DNA of 12,942 nucleotides. Origin: an uncultured Treponema sp. Lineage in GTDB: Bacteria > Spirochaetota > Spirochaetia > Treponematales > Treponemataceae. The DNA lies in contig CAMOEE010000055.1 in NCBI GenBank assembly GCA_946611835.1, forward strand, positions 1-12,942. Reading direction: 5' to 3'. The translations under genes and the position numbers were made by a program. Shown in pieces: positions 1 to 5,781 of this stretch; the first letter of the stretch is position 1; every line of letters begins with the position of its first letter. Below the pieces are notes generated by a model. The model was given only the letters and a program-made list of their open reading frames with translations. It searched no databases and was not told the origin of the DNA.

Positions 1-1
1 A

Positions 2-778
2 TTACCCGCTTTTGTGATGGGCATTGTAAACGCTACCCCGGACTCTTTTTTTGACAAAAGCCGTGGCGGACTGGATGAGGCCCTTCGACTGATTGACGAG
101 GGTGCGGACATCCTTGACATAGGGGGCGAGTCTACCCGGCCTGGAAGCAAGTATGTTGAAGCCGAAGAAGAAATCCGCCGTGTGATTGGCGTTATTGAGG
201 GAGTCCGCAAGGTCTCTGACATTCCGATTTCTGTTGATACCCGTAAGTTTGAGGTGATGAAGGCTGCTTTTGATGCCGGGGCTGACATCCTGAATGATAT
301 TTCTGCCCTTGAGGATGATGTCCGCCTTGCTCCTTTTTGTGCCGAGACTGAGATTCCTGTGATTCTCATGCACAAGAGGGGAAATCCTTCGACCATGCAG
401 AAAAATACAGTCTATGATAATGTCTTTGACGAGGTGAACGAGTATCTTAAATCCCGCGTGGATTTTGCCCTGAAAGAGGGAATTGCTCCCGAAAAAATCT
501 GGCTTGATCCAGGAATCGGCTTCGGAAAGAATGTGCCTGGAAATTTTGAGCTTATGAGGAGATGCGGTGAGCTTTTGGGCGGAAAATATCCTGTCCTTAT
601 GGCCCTTTCCCGAAAAAGCTGCATAGGGGAAGTGACGGGCCGGCCTGTTGAGGAGCGTCTTTCGGGGACTCTTACAGCCGATCTTCTTTCTGTTTTGGTG
701 GGGGCATCGATGATTCGTGTGCATGATGTGTCTGCGGCTGTAGATTCGCTGAAAATTCTCTCTGCTTTTTGTGGTTAA
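2..778 (+). CDS. folP: Dihydropteroate synthase, 5' end cut off by the window
   Basis: FolP condenses p-aminobenzoate with 6-hydroxymethyl-7,8-dihydropterin diphosphate to give dihydropteroate in folate synthesis; it is a cytosolic TIM-barrel enzyme and the sulfonamide target. Visible family motifs, numbered from the GTG at 14: MGIVNATPDSF (residues 2-12), GGESTRPG (37-44), VDTRK (74-78), ND (94-95), MHKRGNPSTMQ (119-129), the GFGK loop (169-172), SRKS (199-202) and the terminal RVHDV (235-239). The frame is open to base 2 and reads LPAF before VMG, which is how the family normally leads into this first strand. The GTG at 14 or ATG at 17 is therefore not the real start, and roughly 15 residues lie left of the window. 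The enzyme otherwise looks intact. It is followed after 40 nt by cdaA. Identity is very secure; only the start is missing. Confidence 0.96.
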   Translation, partial: LPAFVMGIVNATPDSFFDKSRGGLDEALRLIDEGADILDIGGESTRPGSKYVEAEEEIRRVIGVIEGVRKVSDIPISVDTRKFEVMKAAFDAGADILNDISALEDDVRLAPFCAETEIPVILMHKRGNPSTMQKNTVYDNVFDEVNEYLKSRVDFALKEGIAPEKIWLDPGIGFGKNVPGNFELMRRCGELLGGKYPVLMALSRKSCIGEVTGRPVEERLSGTLTADLLSVLVGASMIRVHDVSAAVDSLKILSAFCG

Positions 779-800
779 AATCTGGAAAATCCTTTATAAT
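769..800 (+). promoter_or_regulatory. Candidate promoter for cdaA and the genes after it
   Basis: The 40-nt gap after folP holds a perfect TATAAT at 795-800. The upstream partner is poor: TTGTGG at 769-774 is 20 nt away, and TGGTTA at 772-777 is 17 nt away. A start near 807 would leave a leader of about 12 nt carrying the ribosome site CGGAG at 808-812, which is short. The -10 match is seen directly; promoter function is an inference. Read-through from folP is also possible, since no terminator is visible between the genes. Confidence 0.35.
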
Positions 801-818
801 GTTTTCTCGGAGTTTTAA

Positions 819-1634
819 TTGAACGCTTTTGACGGATTACTGACGATTTGGAATATCATCAGGCCGATTGTTGATGTGGGAATTATGACCTTCCTGCTCT
901 ACAAGGCCTATCAGATTATCGTAAAGACCAATGCCATGCAGATTATCAAGGCCGGCATTATGGTTGGTCTTTTTTATGCCTTCGCATTTCTTTTCAAGCT
1001 CTCAACCCTGCTCTGGATTATGAACAAACTGGCTCCGGGCTTTGCCATCGCCTTCGCCATCGTATTCCAGCCGGAGCTTCGCAAGGTCTTCCTTAAAATC
1101 GGCCAGAACGAGCTTTTTACCTTCGGAAACAGAAGCCGCCATACCTATGTTGATACTGCCGTAGTCGCCGCCGAGACCCTCTCCAAGCTCAAGAAGGGTA
1201 TGCTGGTGGTTTTCACCCGCCACACCCGCCTCGACGACATAATCGAGACAGGAACAAAACTCAACGCTGACATCTCTTCGGCTCTTCTGGTAACGATTTT
1301 CGGCCATGAGACCCCGCTCCATGACGCAGCCTGTATTGTCCAGAACGGAAAGATACTGGCCGCCGGCTGCTTCCTTCCTTTGAGCGAGCAGTATGACATA
1401 AAAAAGACTTTCGGAACCCGGCACAGGGCAGCTTTGGGCCTTTGCGAGACTACGGATGCCGTTGTTCTTGTCGTTTCCGAGGAGACGGGAGCCATAAGTC
1501 TTGCCTACGACTCAAAGCTCCATTATGACCTTAGGCCTAATCAGGTGACAAAGATTCTTGAGAACCTGCTTGAAGTTTCCGCCGCCCAGAGAACAATTGA
1601 GGATACAATCGATGAAAGCAAAGCAAGTATTTGA
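819..1634 (+). CDS. cdaA: Membrane-bound diadenylate cyclase CdaA (DacA)
   Basis: CdaA joins two ATP into cyclic di-AMP, a second messenger that in other bacteria governs potassium and osmolyte transport and wall homeostasis. The 271-residue protein has the family layout: three membrane helices at about 13-33, 41-59 and 65-83, the FQPELR junction (83-88), and a cytosolic DAC domain. GTRHRAA (199-205) and VSEETG (219-224) are intact. The motif usually read as DGA is DAA here (residues 169-171, codons 1323-1331); the catalytic aspartate is kept. The start is TTG at 819: a TAA lies immediately before it in frame (816-818), the next in-frame ATG falls inside helix 1, and CGGAG at 808-812 is 6 nt upstream. 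The 3' end overlaps cdaR by 23 nt, as expected for a cyclase and its partner. Family assignment is firm; activity depends on the altered motif being tolerated. Confidence 0.95.
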   Translation: MNAFDGLLTIWNIIRPIVDVGIMTFLLYKAYQIIVKTNAMQIIKAGIMVGLFYAFAFLFKLSTLLWIMNKLAPGFAIAFAIVFQPELRKVFLKIGQNELFTFGNRSRHTYVDTAVVAAETLSKLKKGMLVVFTRHTRLDDIIETGTKLNADISSALLVTIFGHETPLHDAACIVQNGKILAAGCFLPLSEQYDIKKTFGTRHRAALGLCETTDAVVLVVSEETGAISLAYDSKLHYDLRPNQVTKILENLLEVSAAQRTIEDTIDESKASI

Positions 1635-2652
1635 TAAGTTAATTGAAAACTGGCAGGTAAAGGCAATCTGCTTCGTCATCTCCCTCTTCCTCTATGTGAT
1701 TTATCAGAATCAGAGCGTGGATAAAAAGGTATTTTCTGTTCCTCTTTCAGTTGAGTCGAAAAACGGCTTTGTCTCTATTCAGCCCCATCCCCGCACGGTG
1801 GCCGTTTCTGCCCGGGGTAAGGCCGAGGAACTGGCCCAGGTCCGTGAGAGCGACCTAAAGGCCTACATTGATTTGACTTATGTCTCAAAGGACGGAAGCT
1901 ATGATTTTCCTGTTCTCATCACCTTGTCCGATTCTGCCAGCGTCTTAAATCCCCTTGAGCTTAAGGTTACGCCTGAGAGCGTTCGCCTTCGTGTTGAGGA
2001 AGAAATTACATCCTATGTTGATATCGAGCCTCTTGTCAGCGGAAAGCCTGCCTATGGTTATTCCGTAAAATCCGTGTCAGTTTCTCCTGACCAGATTGCG
2101 ATAAACGGTCCCAAGACCATGATTGAGAACCTTAAGGCACTCAGGACCCTGAATGTCACTACATCCAACGCCAAGCGGAGCTTCACGGCCAAGACAAAGG
2201 TTGAGCAGAAGGGGCTTTTTATAAAGCATGATGATATCGATGTCTCTGTCACCGTGGAGATTGAGGAGCTTGAGGGAAGCAAGAAATTCACGAAGATTCC
2301 CGTCAAAATCATCAATTTGTCTCCTGAGCTCGAGGTGAGCGCAAAGACCAATGATGTAACCGTCACCCTTAACGGTTCCCTTGTTTCCCTTGATTCCTTC
2401 AAGCCGGACGAGAAATTCGTTACGGCCGATGTCTCTCATATCACTTCTCCCGGAACTTTCTATGTGAATCTTTCTTATACCGTGCCTAAGCGCTTCACCA
2501 TGTCAGACGGCTACACTAAGTCAATTCCAGTAACTTTCTCGGTCAGACAGGTCGCCCCGGCTCAGAGTGAGCCTGACGAGGAAAAAATCACGGTCGTTGA
2601 GGACGATACGGGAAAGCTTGACGAAAAAGTCGAAAAGGATAAAAAACGATGA
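1612..2652 (+). CDS. cdaR: CdaR, YbbR-domain partner of the c-di-AMP cyclase
   Basis: CdaR proteins are anchored in the cytoplasmic membrane with their YbbR domains outside the cytosol, and modulate CdaA. The 346-residue product begins with a short charged region and one membrane helix (about 16-31). It then shows about three beta-rich YbbR-type repeats (roughly 38-128, 133-218 and 225-313), and ends in a charged Glu/Asp/Lys tail (320-346). Bacillus CdaR has four such domains, so this is a shorter form; the repeat boundaries are my estimate. The frame is open upstream to 1558, but the ATG at 1612 is preferred: GAGGA at 1599-1603 lies 8 nt before it and MKAKQVFDKLIENW is a typical family opening. 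The gene starts inside cdaA and its TGA overlaps the acpS ATG, implying translational coupling on both sides. Confidence 0.9.
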   Translation: MKAKQVFDKLIENWQVKAICFVISLFLYVIYQNQSVDKKVFSVPLSVESKNGFVSIQPHPRTVAVSARGKAEELAQVRESDLKAYIDLTYVSKDGSYDFPVLITLSDSASVLNPLELKVTPESVRLRVEEEITSYVDIEPLVSGKPAYGYSVKSVSVSPDQIAINGPKTMIENLKALRTLNVTTSNAKRSFTAKTKVEQKGLFIKHDDIDVSVTVEIEELEGSKKFTKIPVKIINLSPELEVSAKTNDVTVTLNGSLVSLDSFKPDEKFVTADVSHITSPGTFYVNLSYTVPKRFTMSDGYTKSIPVTFSVRQVAPAQSEPDEEKITVVEDDTGKLDEKVEKDKKR

Positions 2653-3047
2653 TTTTCGGAGTCGGAACGGACATTGCCAAAGTCTCTCGTTTTGAGAAAT
2701 GGGTCAGAAGACCTGAGATGATAAGCCGTTTCTTTAATGCCTGTGAGATTCCCGGCGAGGGAAGAAAAGCTGTAAGTGAAAGGCAGATTCATTTTTTGTG
2801 CGAGCATTACGCTGCCAGGTTTGCCGCCAAGGAAGCCTTCGCAAAGGCCCTGGGAACAGGATTTGTGGGGCTGGAGCTTTCTGATTTCGGGATAACAAAA
2901 GATGATAATGGAAAGCCCTCCTTCTTCTTCGGTGAGAAAACGCTTTCCCAAATCGAAAAAAAATGCGGAAAGGGCTGGAAAGTTTCAGTTTCCATTTCAC
3001 ATGAAAAAGAATATGCTGTATCATTTGTAGTGATAGAACTTGCCTGA
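2649..3047 (+). CDS. acpS: Holo-[acyl-carrier-protein] synthase
   Basis: AcpS moves the 4'-phosphopantetheine arm from coenzyme A onto a serine of acyl carrier protein, activating it for fatty-acid synthesis. The 132-residue protein is normal in length for the family. It shows the N-terminal GVGTDIAKVSRFE motif with metal-ligand Asp8, the ARFAAKEAFAKALGTG helix with Glu62 as second ligand (residues 57-71), and a C-terminal SISHE (116-120). The ATG overlaps the cdaR stop by 4 nt, and AAGGA at 2635-2639 gives a 9-nt ribosome-site spacing. Placement between cdaR and the DUF2225 gene matches the order I recall from Borrelia. No oddities seen. Confidence 0.95.
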   Translation: MIFGVGTDIAKVSRFEKWVRRPEMISRFFNACEIPGEGRKAVSERQIHFLCEHYAARFAAKEAFAKALGTGFVGLELSDFGITKDDNGKPSFFFGEKTLSQIEKKCGKGWKVSVSISHEKEYAVSFVVIELA

Positions 3048-3077
3048 TTCATGCGCAAATAAAGAGAGGTCTGTAAG

Positions 3078-3992
3078 ATGTACAAAAAATCTTCTGGTTT
3101 TGATTCTGAAAGCGACAAAAAGCCTAAAATCTCATATTGGTCAAAGACAAAGTGCCGGTGTCCTGTATGCCAGAGAGATTTCGAAAAAGAGGAGATGCTC
3201 ACGGGCGGCGGCCGAATGAATGCCGGCGACCTGACTGACGAGCTTCACAGAAATTATATTCCTTCCGAAAAATACGGTGCCGTTTATCCTCTCCTCTATG
3301 CGGTAGGCGCATGTCCCCGATGTCATATCGCTTTCCTGTGGAAGGACTTTGAGGATATCACCGACAAAAATTCGATTGATGCCCTCCGTGAGGACGACGA
3401 AAAGCGAAAGCAGATGGTCTCTACGATTTTCCCCCATTACGAGCTTACCCGGGAGCGAAATCTTCTGGACGGAGCTGCCATGTACTATCTCGCTCTCCTT
3501 TCCTATGAAAAGGTTGACCTTGCCTATGCCCCCACCTTCAAGCGTGCCTTGATGTCGCTTCGCCTCGCATGGATTTGCAAGCACCTGGACGAGACGATTC
3601 CGGGTTATAATTATGACTACATCTCCAGAGTCTTCTACCAGAAAGCGAATTTCTTTTATGAGCAGGCCGTCCTCAACGAGACCAGCCGTGTCGAGACAAT
3701 CGCCGGGGTGAACAATTTCGGCCCTGACATCGACAAGAACTATGGTTATGACGGTATGGTCTATCTCTGCGGCCTTCTTGAGTACAAGTACGGTCAGTCT
3801 GCTGATTTACCTCTCCGCTACAAAAAACTTGACGAGAACAAAAGGGCAATAGCACGAATCTTCGGTCTCGGAAAGTCCTCAAAGGCAAAACCTGGCCCCC
3901 TTCTGGAGAATGCCAGAAATCTCTACGACAAAATCACTGACGCATTAAAAGAAGCCAACACAATCGATTTCGGTGATGACGAAGAGGAATAA
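3078..3992 (+). CDS. DUF2225 family protein with zinc-ribbon cysteines
   Basis: I assign this 304-residue protein to DUF2225, a family of unknown function seen in spirochaetes and Firmicutes. The N-terminal third has two cysteine knuckles, CPVC (28-31, with Cys26 just before) and CPRC (79-82), probably binding one zinc. Between them is GGGRM followed by an LHRNY segment, and PLLYAVGAC leads into the second knuckle. The remainder (about 90-300) looks all-helical, with tyrosine- and alanine-rich helices suggesting TPR-like packing, and ends in an acidic GDDEEE tail. There is no signal peptide or membrane helix, so it is probably cytosolic. AAGAGAGG at about 3062-3069 precedes the ATG by 8 nt. 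Its stop overlaps the truA start by one base (TAATG). Function is unknown; the position suggests a conserved partner of this operon. Confidence 0.82.
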   Translation: MYKKSSGFDSESDKKPKISYWSKTKCRCPVCQRDFEKEEMLTGGGRMNAGDLTDELHRNYIPSEKYGAVYPLLYAVGACPRCHIAFLWKDFEDITDKNSIDALREDDEKRKQMVSTIFPHYELTRERNLLDGAAMYYLALLSYEKVDLAYAPTFKRALMSLRLAWICKHLDETIPGYNYDYISRVFYQKANFFYEQAVLNETSRVETIAGVNNFGPDIDKNYGYDGMVYLCGLLEYKYGQSADLPLRYKKLDENKRAIARIFGLGKSSKAKPGPLLENARNLYDKITDALKEANTIDFGDDEEE

Positions 3993-4774
3993 TGCGTAAC
4001 ATCCTTCTTACTGTTTCTTACGACGGAACTGATTTCTGCGGCTGGCAGAGGCAGGATAAAAGCGACAGGGGAAAGCCTGTCCGAACCGTTCAGGGTGAAA
4101 TCGAAAAGGCCCTCGAAAAGATACACAAGACTCACATAAACCTCACCGGGAGCGGGCGGACAGATTCCGGCGTTCATGCTTTCGCCCAGGCAGCAAATTT
4201 TTACTCAACGATAGATACGATTCCTGTCGAAAAGTATGTGCCTGCAATCAATGCTTTCCTGCCCAATGACATCCGCATAATTGCCTCAAAGGAAGTGAGC
4301 GGGGACTTTTCATCAAGATTTTCTGCCACCAGCAGGACTTACCGCTACTTTATACATACCTCGAATCCTTTTGCCAGTGAAATGCGTTATGTCTGGGCCA
4401 TTCACCACAAGCCGGATTTGGAAAAGCTTAACAGGATGGCCGCCTGCCTGCGGGGTGAGATTGACTGCGCCACATTTGCGGCGGCCGGGGATGCCAGCCT
4501 TTCGACCTTCCGCTACATCGAAAACGCTCATTTTTATGCTGACGAAAAGAATCCCGAGATTATCGTCTTCGAGATTTGTGCCAACGCCTTTTTGTGGAAG
4601 ATGGTCAGAAGCCTTGTGGGAAGCCTTATTTCCTTCGAGAAAAGCGGGAAGGAGCCTGAATATTTCAGGCAAGTGCTTGAGTCCCACGACCGGAAGAAGG
4701 CCGGCCCTACAGCCCCTCCGACAGGCTTGTTTTTGTACAGCGTGAGCTTTGAGGGCGAGAGACGGCATGTTTGA
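3992..4774 (+). CDS. truA: tRNA pseudouridine(38-40) synthase TruA
   Basis: TruA converts uridines 38-40 of the tRNA anticodon arm to pseudouridine. The 260-residue protein carries the family landmarks: ILLTVSYDGTDFCGWQ (residues 4-19), the catalytic loop GSGRTDSGVHAFAQ (53-66) with nucleophile Asp58, SATSRTYRYFI in the middle, FLWKMVRSLVGSL in the C-terminal half, and the closing AGPTAPPTGLFL. Translation is probably coupled to the DUF2225 gene: its ATG shares a base with the preceding TAA, and the ribosome-site-like AAGAGGA (3982-3988) lies inside that gene only 3 nt from the start. A 7-bp tandem array begins directly after the stop, so this is probably the last gene of the tightly packed run. 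Confidence 0.97.
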   Translation: MRNILLTVSYDGTDFCGWQRQDKSDRGKPVRTVQGEIEKALEKIHKTHINLTGSGRTDSGVHAFAQAANFYSTIDTIPVEKYVPAINAFLPNDIRIIASKEVSGDFSSRFSATSRTYRYFIHTSNPFASEMRYVWAIHHKPDLEKLNRMAACLRGEIDCATFAAAGDASLSTFRYIENAHFYADEKNPEIIVFEICANAFLWKMVRSLVGSLISFEKSGKEPEYFRQVLESHDRKKAGPTAPPTGLFLYSVSFEGERRHV

Positions 4775-4775
4775 T

Positions 4776-4849
4776 AATTAGGAATTAGGAATTAGGAATT
4801 AGGAATTCGGAATTAGGAATTCGGAATTAGGAATTCGGAATGCGGAATT
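4776..4849 (+). repeat. Intergenic 7-bp tandem repeat, AATTAGG/AATTCGG, about 10.5 copies
   Basis: Ten consecutive 7-bp units run from 4776 to 4845, followed by a partial AATT. The order is AATTAGG four times, then AATTCGG and AATTAGG alternating (C, A, C, A, C), then one AATGCGG. The array begins two bases after the truA stop and ends 27 nt before the udg ATG, filling almost the whole spacer. Every frame of a pure AATTAGG array meets TAG, so it is non-coding. Seven-base periodic arrays are known from cyanobacteria as STRR elements; relation to those is not implied. An effect on udg expression through spacing is possible but unsupported. Confidence 0.93.
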
Positions 4850-4876
4850 GTCAATTTGCAATTACTTGGAGAAATT

Positions 4877-5656
4877 ATGACGAAAGACGATAAACTTAAG
4901 ATATACAAGCTTCTCAAAACTGCTTCGGACAATCTTCTCGGCTATTCTTCGCCAGATTTTGCCGGGGAAACGCCTTCTTTTGAGGACGATATTCTAGTGA
5001 GCGGTGAGCAAGTAGCAGGGAGCAGTGAGCAGTTAGCCCTTAGCGGCGGGCAGTCAGTAACTGGGGGCGGGGGGCTTTCTTCGGAGTCTACTCTTTCCCA
5101 CATCAATAAGAAAATCGCTGAGTGCAAAAGGTGCGGCCTTTGCTCCAGCCGGCGAACTGTCGTTCCGGGGATGGGAGTCGAGAATCCTTTTGTGCTTGTG
5201 ATCGGCGAGGGGCCTGGCGAGGAAGAGGACAAGCAGGGCCTGCCTTTCGTGGGGCCGGCCGGCCAGCTTCTTGACAAAATGCTAGGCGCAATCGGTCTTT
5301 CAAGGCAAAAAAACTGCTACATAGCCAATATCGTAAAGTGCCGCCCGCCCATGAACAGGAATCCTCTTCCCGAAGAAGCCGACGCCTGCAGGCCCTTCCT
5401 TGACGCTCAGATTGCCGCCCTGAAACCAAAGGCGATTCTCTGTGCCGGAAGCGTTGCCGTAAAAAATCTTTTTCACTCTAATGACGGAGTCCTGAAAGTC
5501 CACGGGCAGCTTCTTGACTTCAAGAAAATCCCGGTCGTCACCACATGGCACCCGAGCGCCCTTCTTCGTTCCCCTGAGAACAAGCGGGCGGCCTGGGAAG
5601 ATTTAAAGGCCTTCCGTTCTGTACTTCTGAACATTGACCCAGATTATGAGAAATAG
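4877..5656 (+). CDS. udg: Family 4 uracil-DNA glycosylase with Fe-S cluster
   Basis: This enzyme removes uracil produced by cytosine deamination and starts base-excision repair. The core (about 75-255) has the family 4 signatures: GEGPGEEEDKQGLPFVGPAG (110-129), where GE replaces the GQDPYH of family 1, NIVKCRPP (151-158), and the catalytic-loop HPSALLRSP (225-233). Cys83, Cys86, Cys155 and Cys171 sit where family 4 proteins hold a 4Fe-4S cluster. Residues 1-74 are an N-terminal extension. A helix (about 3-22) is followed by a Ser/Gly/Gln-rich linker with three 7-residue repeats (41-61), encoded by a degenerate 7-bp DNA array. The ATG at 4877 is chosen over the TTG at 4856 because GGAGA at 4868-4872 lies at good spacing. 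The last residues, PDYEK, and the stop lie in a short direct repeat shared with the downstream spacer. Confidence 0.93.
   Translation: MTKDDKLKIYKLLKTASDNLLGYSSPDFAGETPSFEDDILVSGEQVAGSSEQLALSGGQSVTGGGGLSSESTLSHINKKIAECKRCGLCSSRRTVVPGMGVENPFVLVIGEGPGEEEDKQGLPFVGPAGQLLDKMLGAIGLSRQKNCYIANIVKCRPPMNRNPLPEEADACRPFLDAQIAALKPKAILCAGSVAVKNLFHSNDGVLKVHGQLLDFKKIPVVTTWHPSALLRSPENKRAAWEDLKAFRSVLLNIDPDYEK
4996..5058 (+). repeat. Degenerate 7-bp tandem array inside udg
   Basis: Eight to nine 7-bp units can be read: AGTGAGC, GGTGAGC, AAGTAGC, AGGGAGC, AGTGAGC, AGTTAGC, CCTTAGC, GGCGGGC, then a decayed AGTCAGT. A G-rich run follows at 5062-5075. Three DNA units equal 21 nt, so the protein shows a 7-residue repeat: VSGEQVA, GSSEQLA, LSGGQSV (udg residues 41-61). 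The array is in frame and disrupts only the linker before the glycosylase core. It shares the exact 15-mer AGCAGTGAGCAGTTA with the array in priA. Confidence 0.85.
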
Positions 5657-5681
5657 AAAGCACAGATTACGAGAAATAAAA
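5638..5681 (+). repeat. Short direct repeat spanning the udg stop codon
   Basis: Bases 5638-5658 and 5661-5681 match at 18 of 21 positions (23-nt offset); the shared core is CAGATTAYGAGAAATA. The first copy encodes the final residues of udg and its TAG stop; the second is in the spacer. It directly adjoins the inverted-repeat element before priA, and the second copy begins CACAGATTAC, a 10-mer that recurs at the right edge of the window (12836-12845). Confidence 0.75.
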
Positions 5682-5683
5682 TT

Positions 5684-5775
5684 CCTCACAGAGGACACAG
5701 AGTTCACGGAGTTTTTATTTTTGCGATATTTCTTGCATAAAAAACTCTCTGTGCTCTCCAAAGCTCTGTGAGTGG
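5684..5775. repeat. Imperfect inverted-repeat element filling the udg-priA gap
   Basis: The outer arms are CTCACAGAG (5685-5693) and CTCTGTGAG (5764-5772), a perfect 9-bp pair. The inner arms are GAGTTTTT (5709-5716) and AAAAACTC (5740-5747), a perfect 8-bp pair. The sequence between outer and inner arms pairs only partly, and a loop of about 23 nt (5717-5739) separates the halves. Repeats with CACAGAGGACACAGAG-like text are, from general knowledge, dispersed in many bacterial genomes; no transposase is present. The right arm ends 6 nt before the priA ATG, so the element supplies whatever ribosome site priA uses (GTGAG at 5768-5772 is the best, weak candidate). No U-tract follows the stem, so it is not a typical terminator. 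Confidence 0.8.
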
Positions 5776-5781
5776 AAAAAT

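Noticed and set aside
2..724. Long open frame on the - strand across folP (about 240 codons)
   Set aside because: It lies entirely opposite a clear folP, has no recognisable motif, and its start has no ribosome site I could see. It is a reading-frame shadow.
1558..1611. Upstream extension of cdaR
   Set aside because: The extra residues are cdaA sequence read in another frame; the ATG at 1612 has a good ribosome site and a typical family N-terminus.
4776..4849. CRISPR array
   Set aside because: Units are 7 bp, directly adjacent and without spacers; no cas gene is present.
4856..4876. TTG start for udg
   Set aside because: The ATG at 4877 has GGAGA at proper spacing, whereas the TTG has no ribosome site and abuts the repeat array.
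4996..5075. Frameshift or pseudogene in udg caused by the repeat
   Set aside because: The frame stays open through the array and all catalytic and Fe-S cysteine motifs follow intact.
5684..5775. Rho-independent terminator for udg
   Set aside because: The arms are imperfect with a loop of about 23 nt, and no U-run follows the outer stem.
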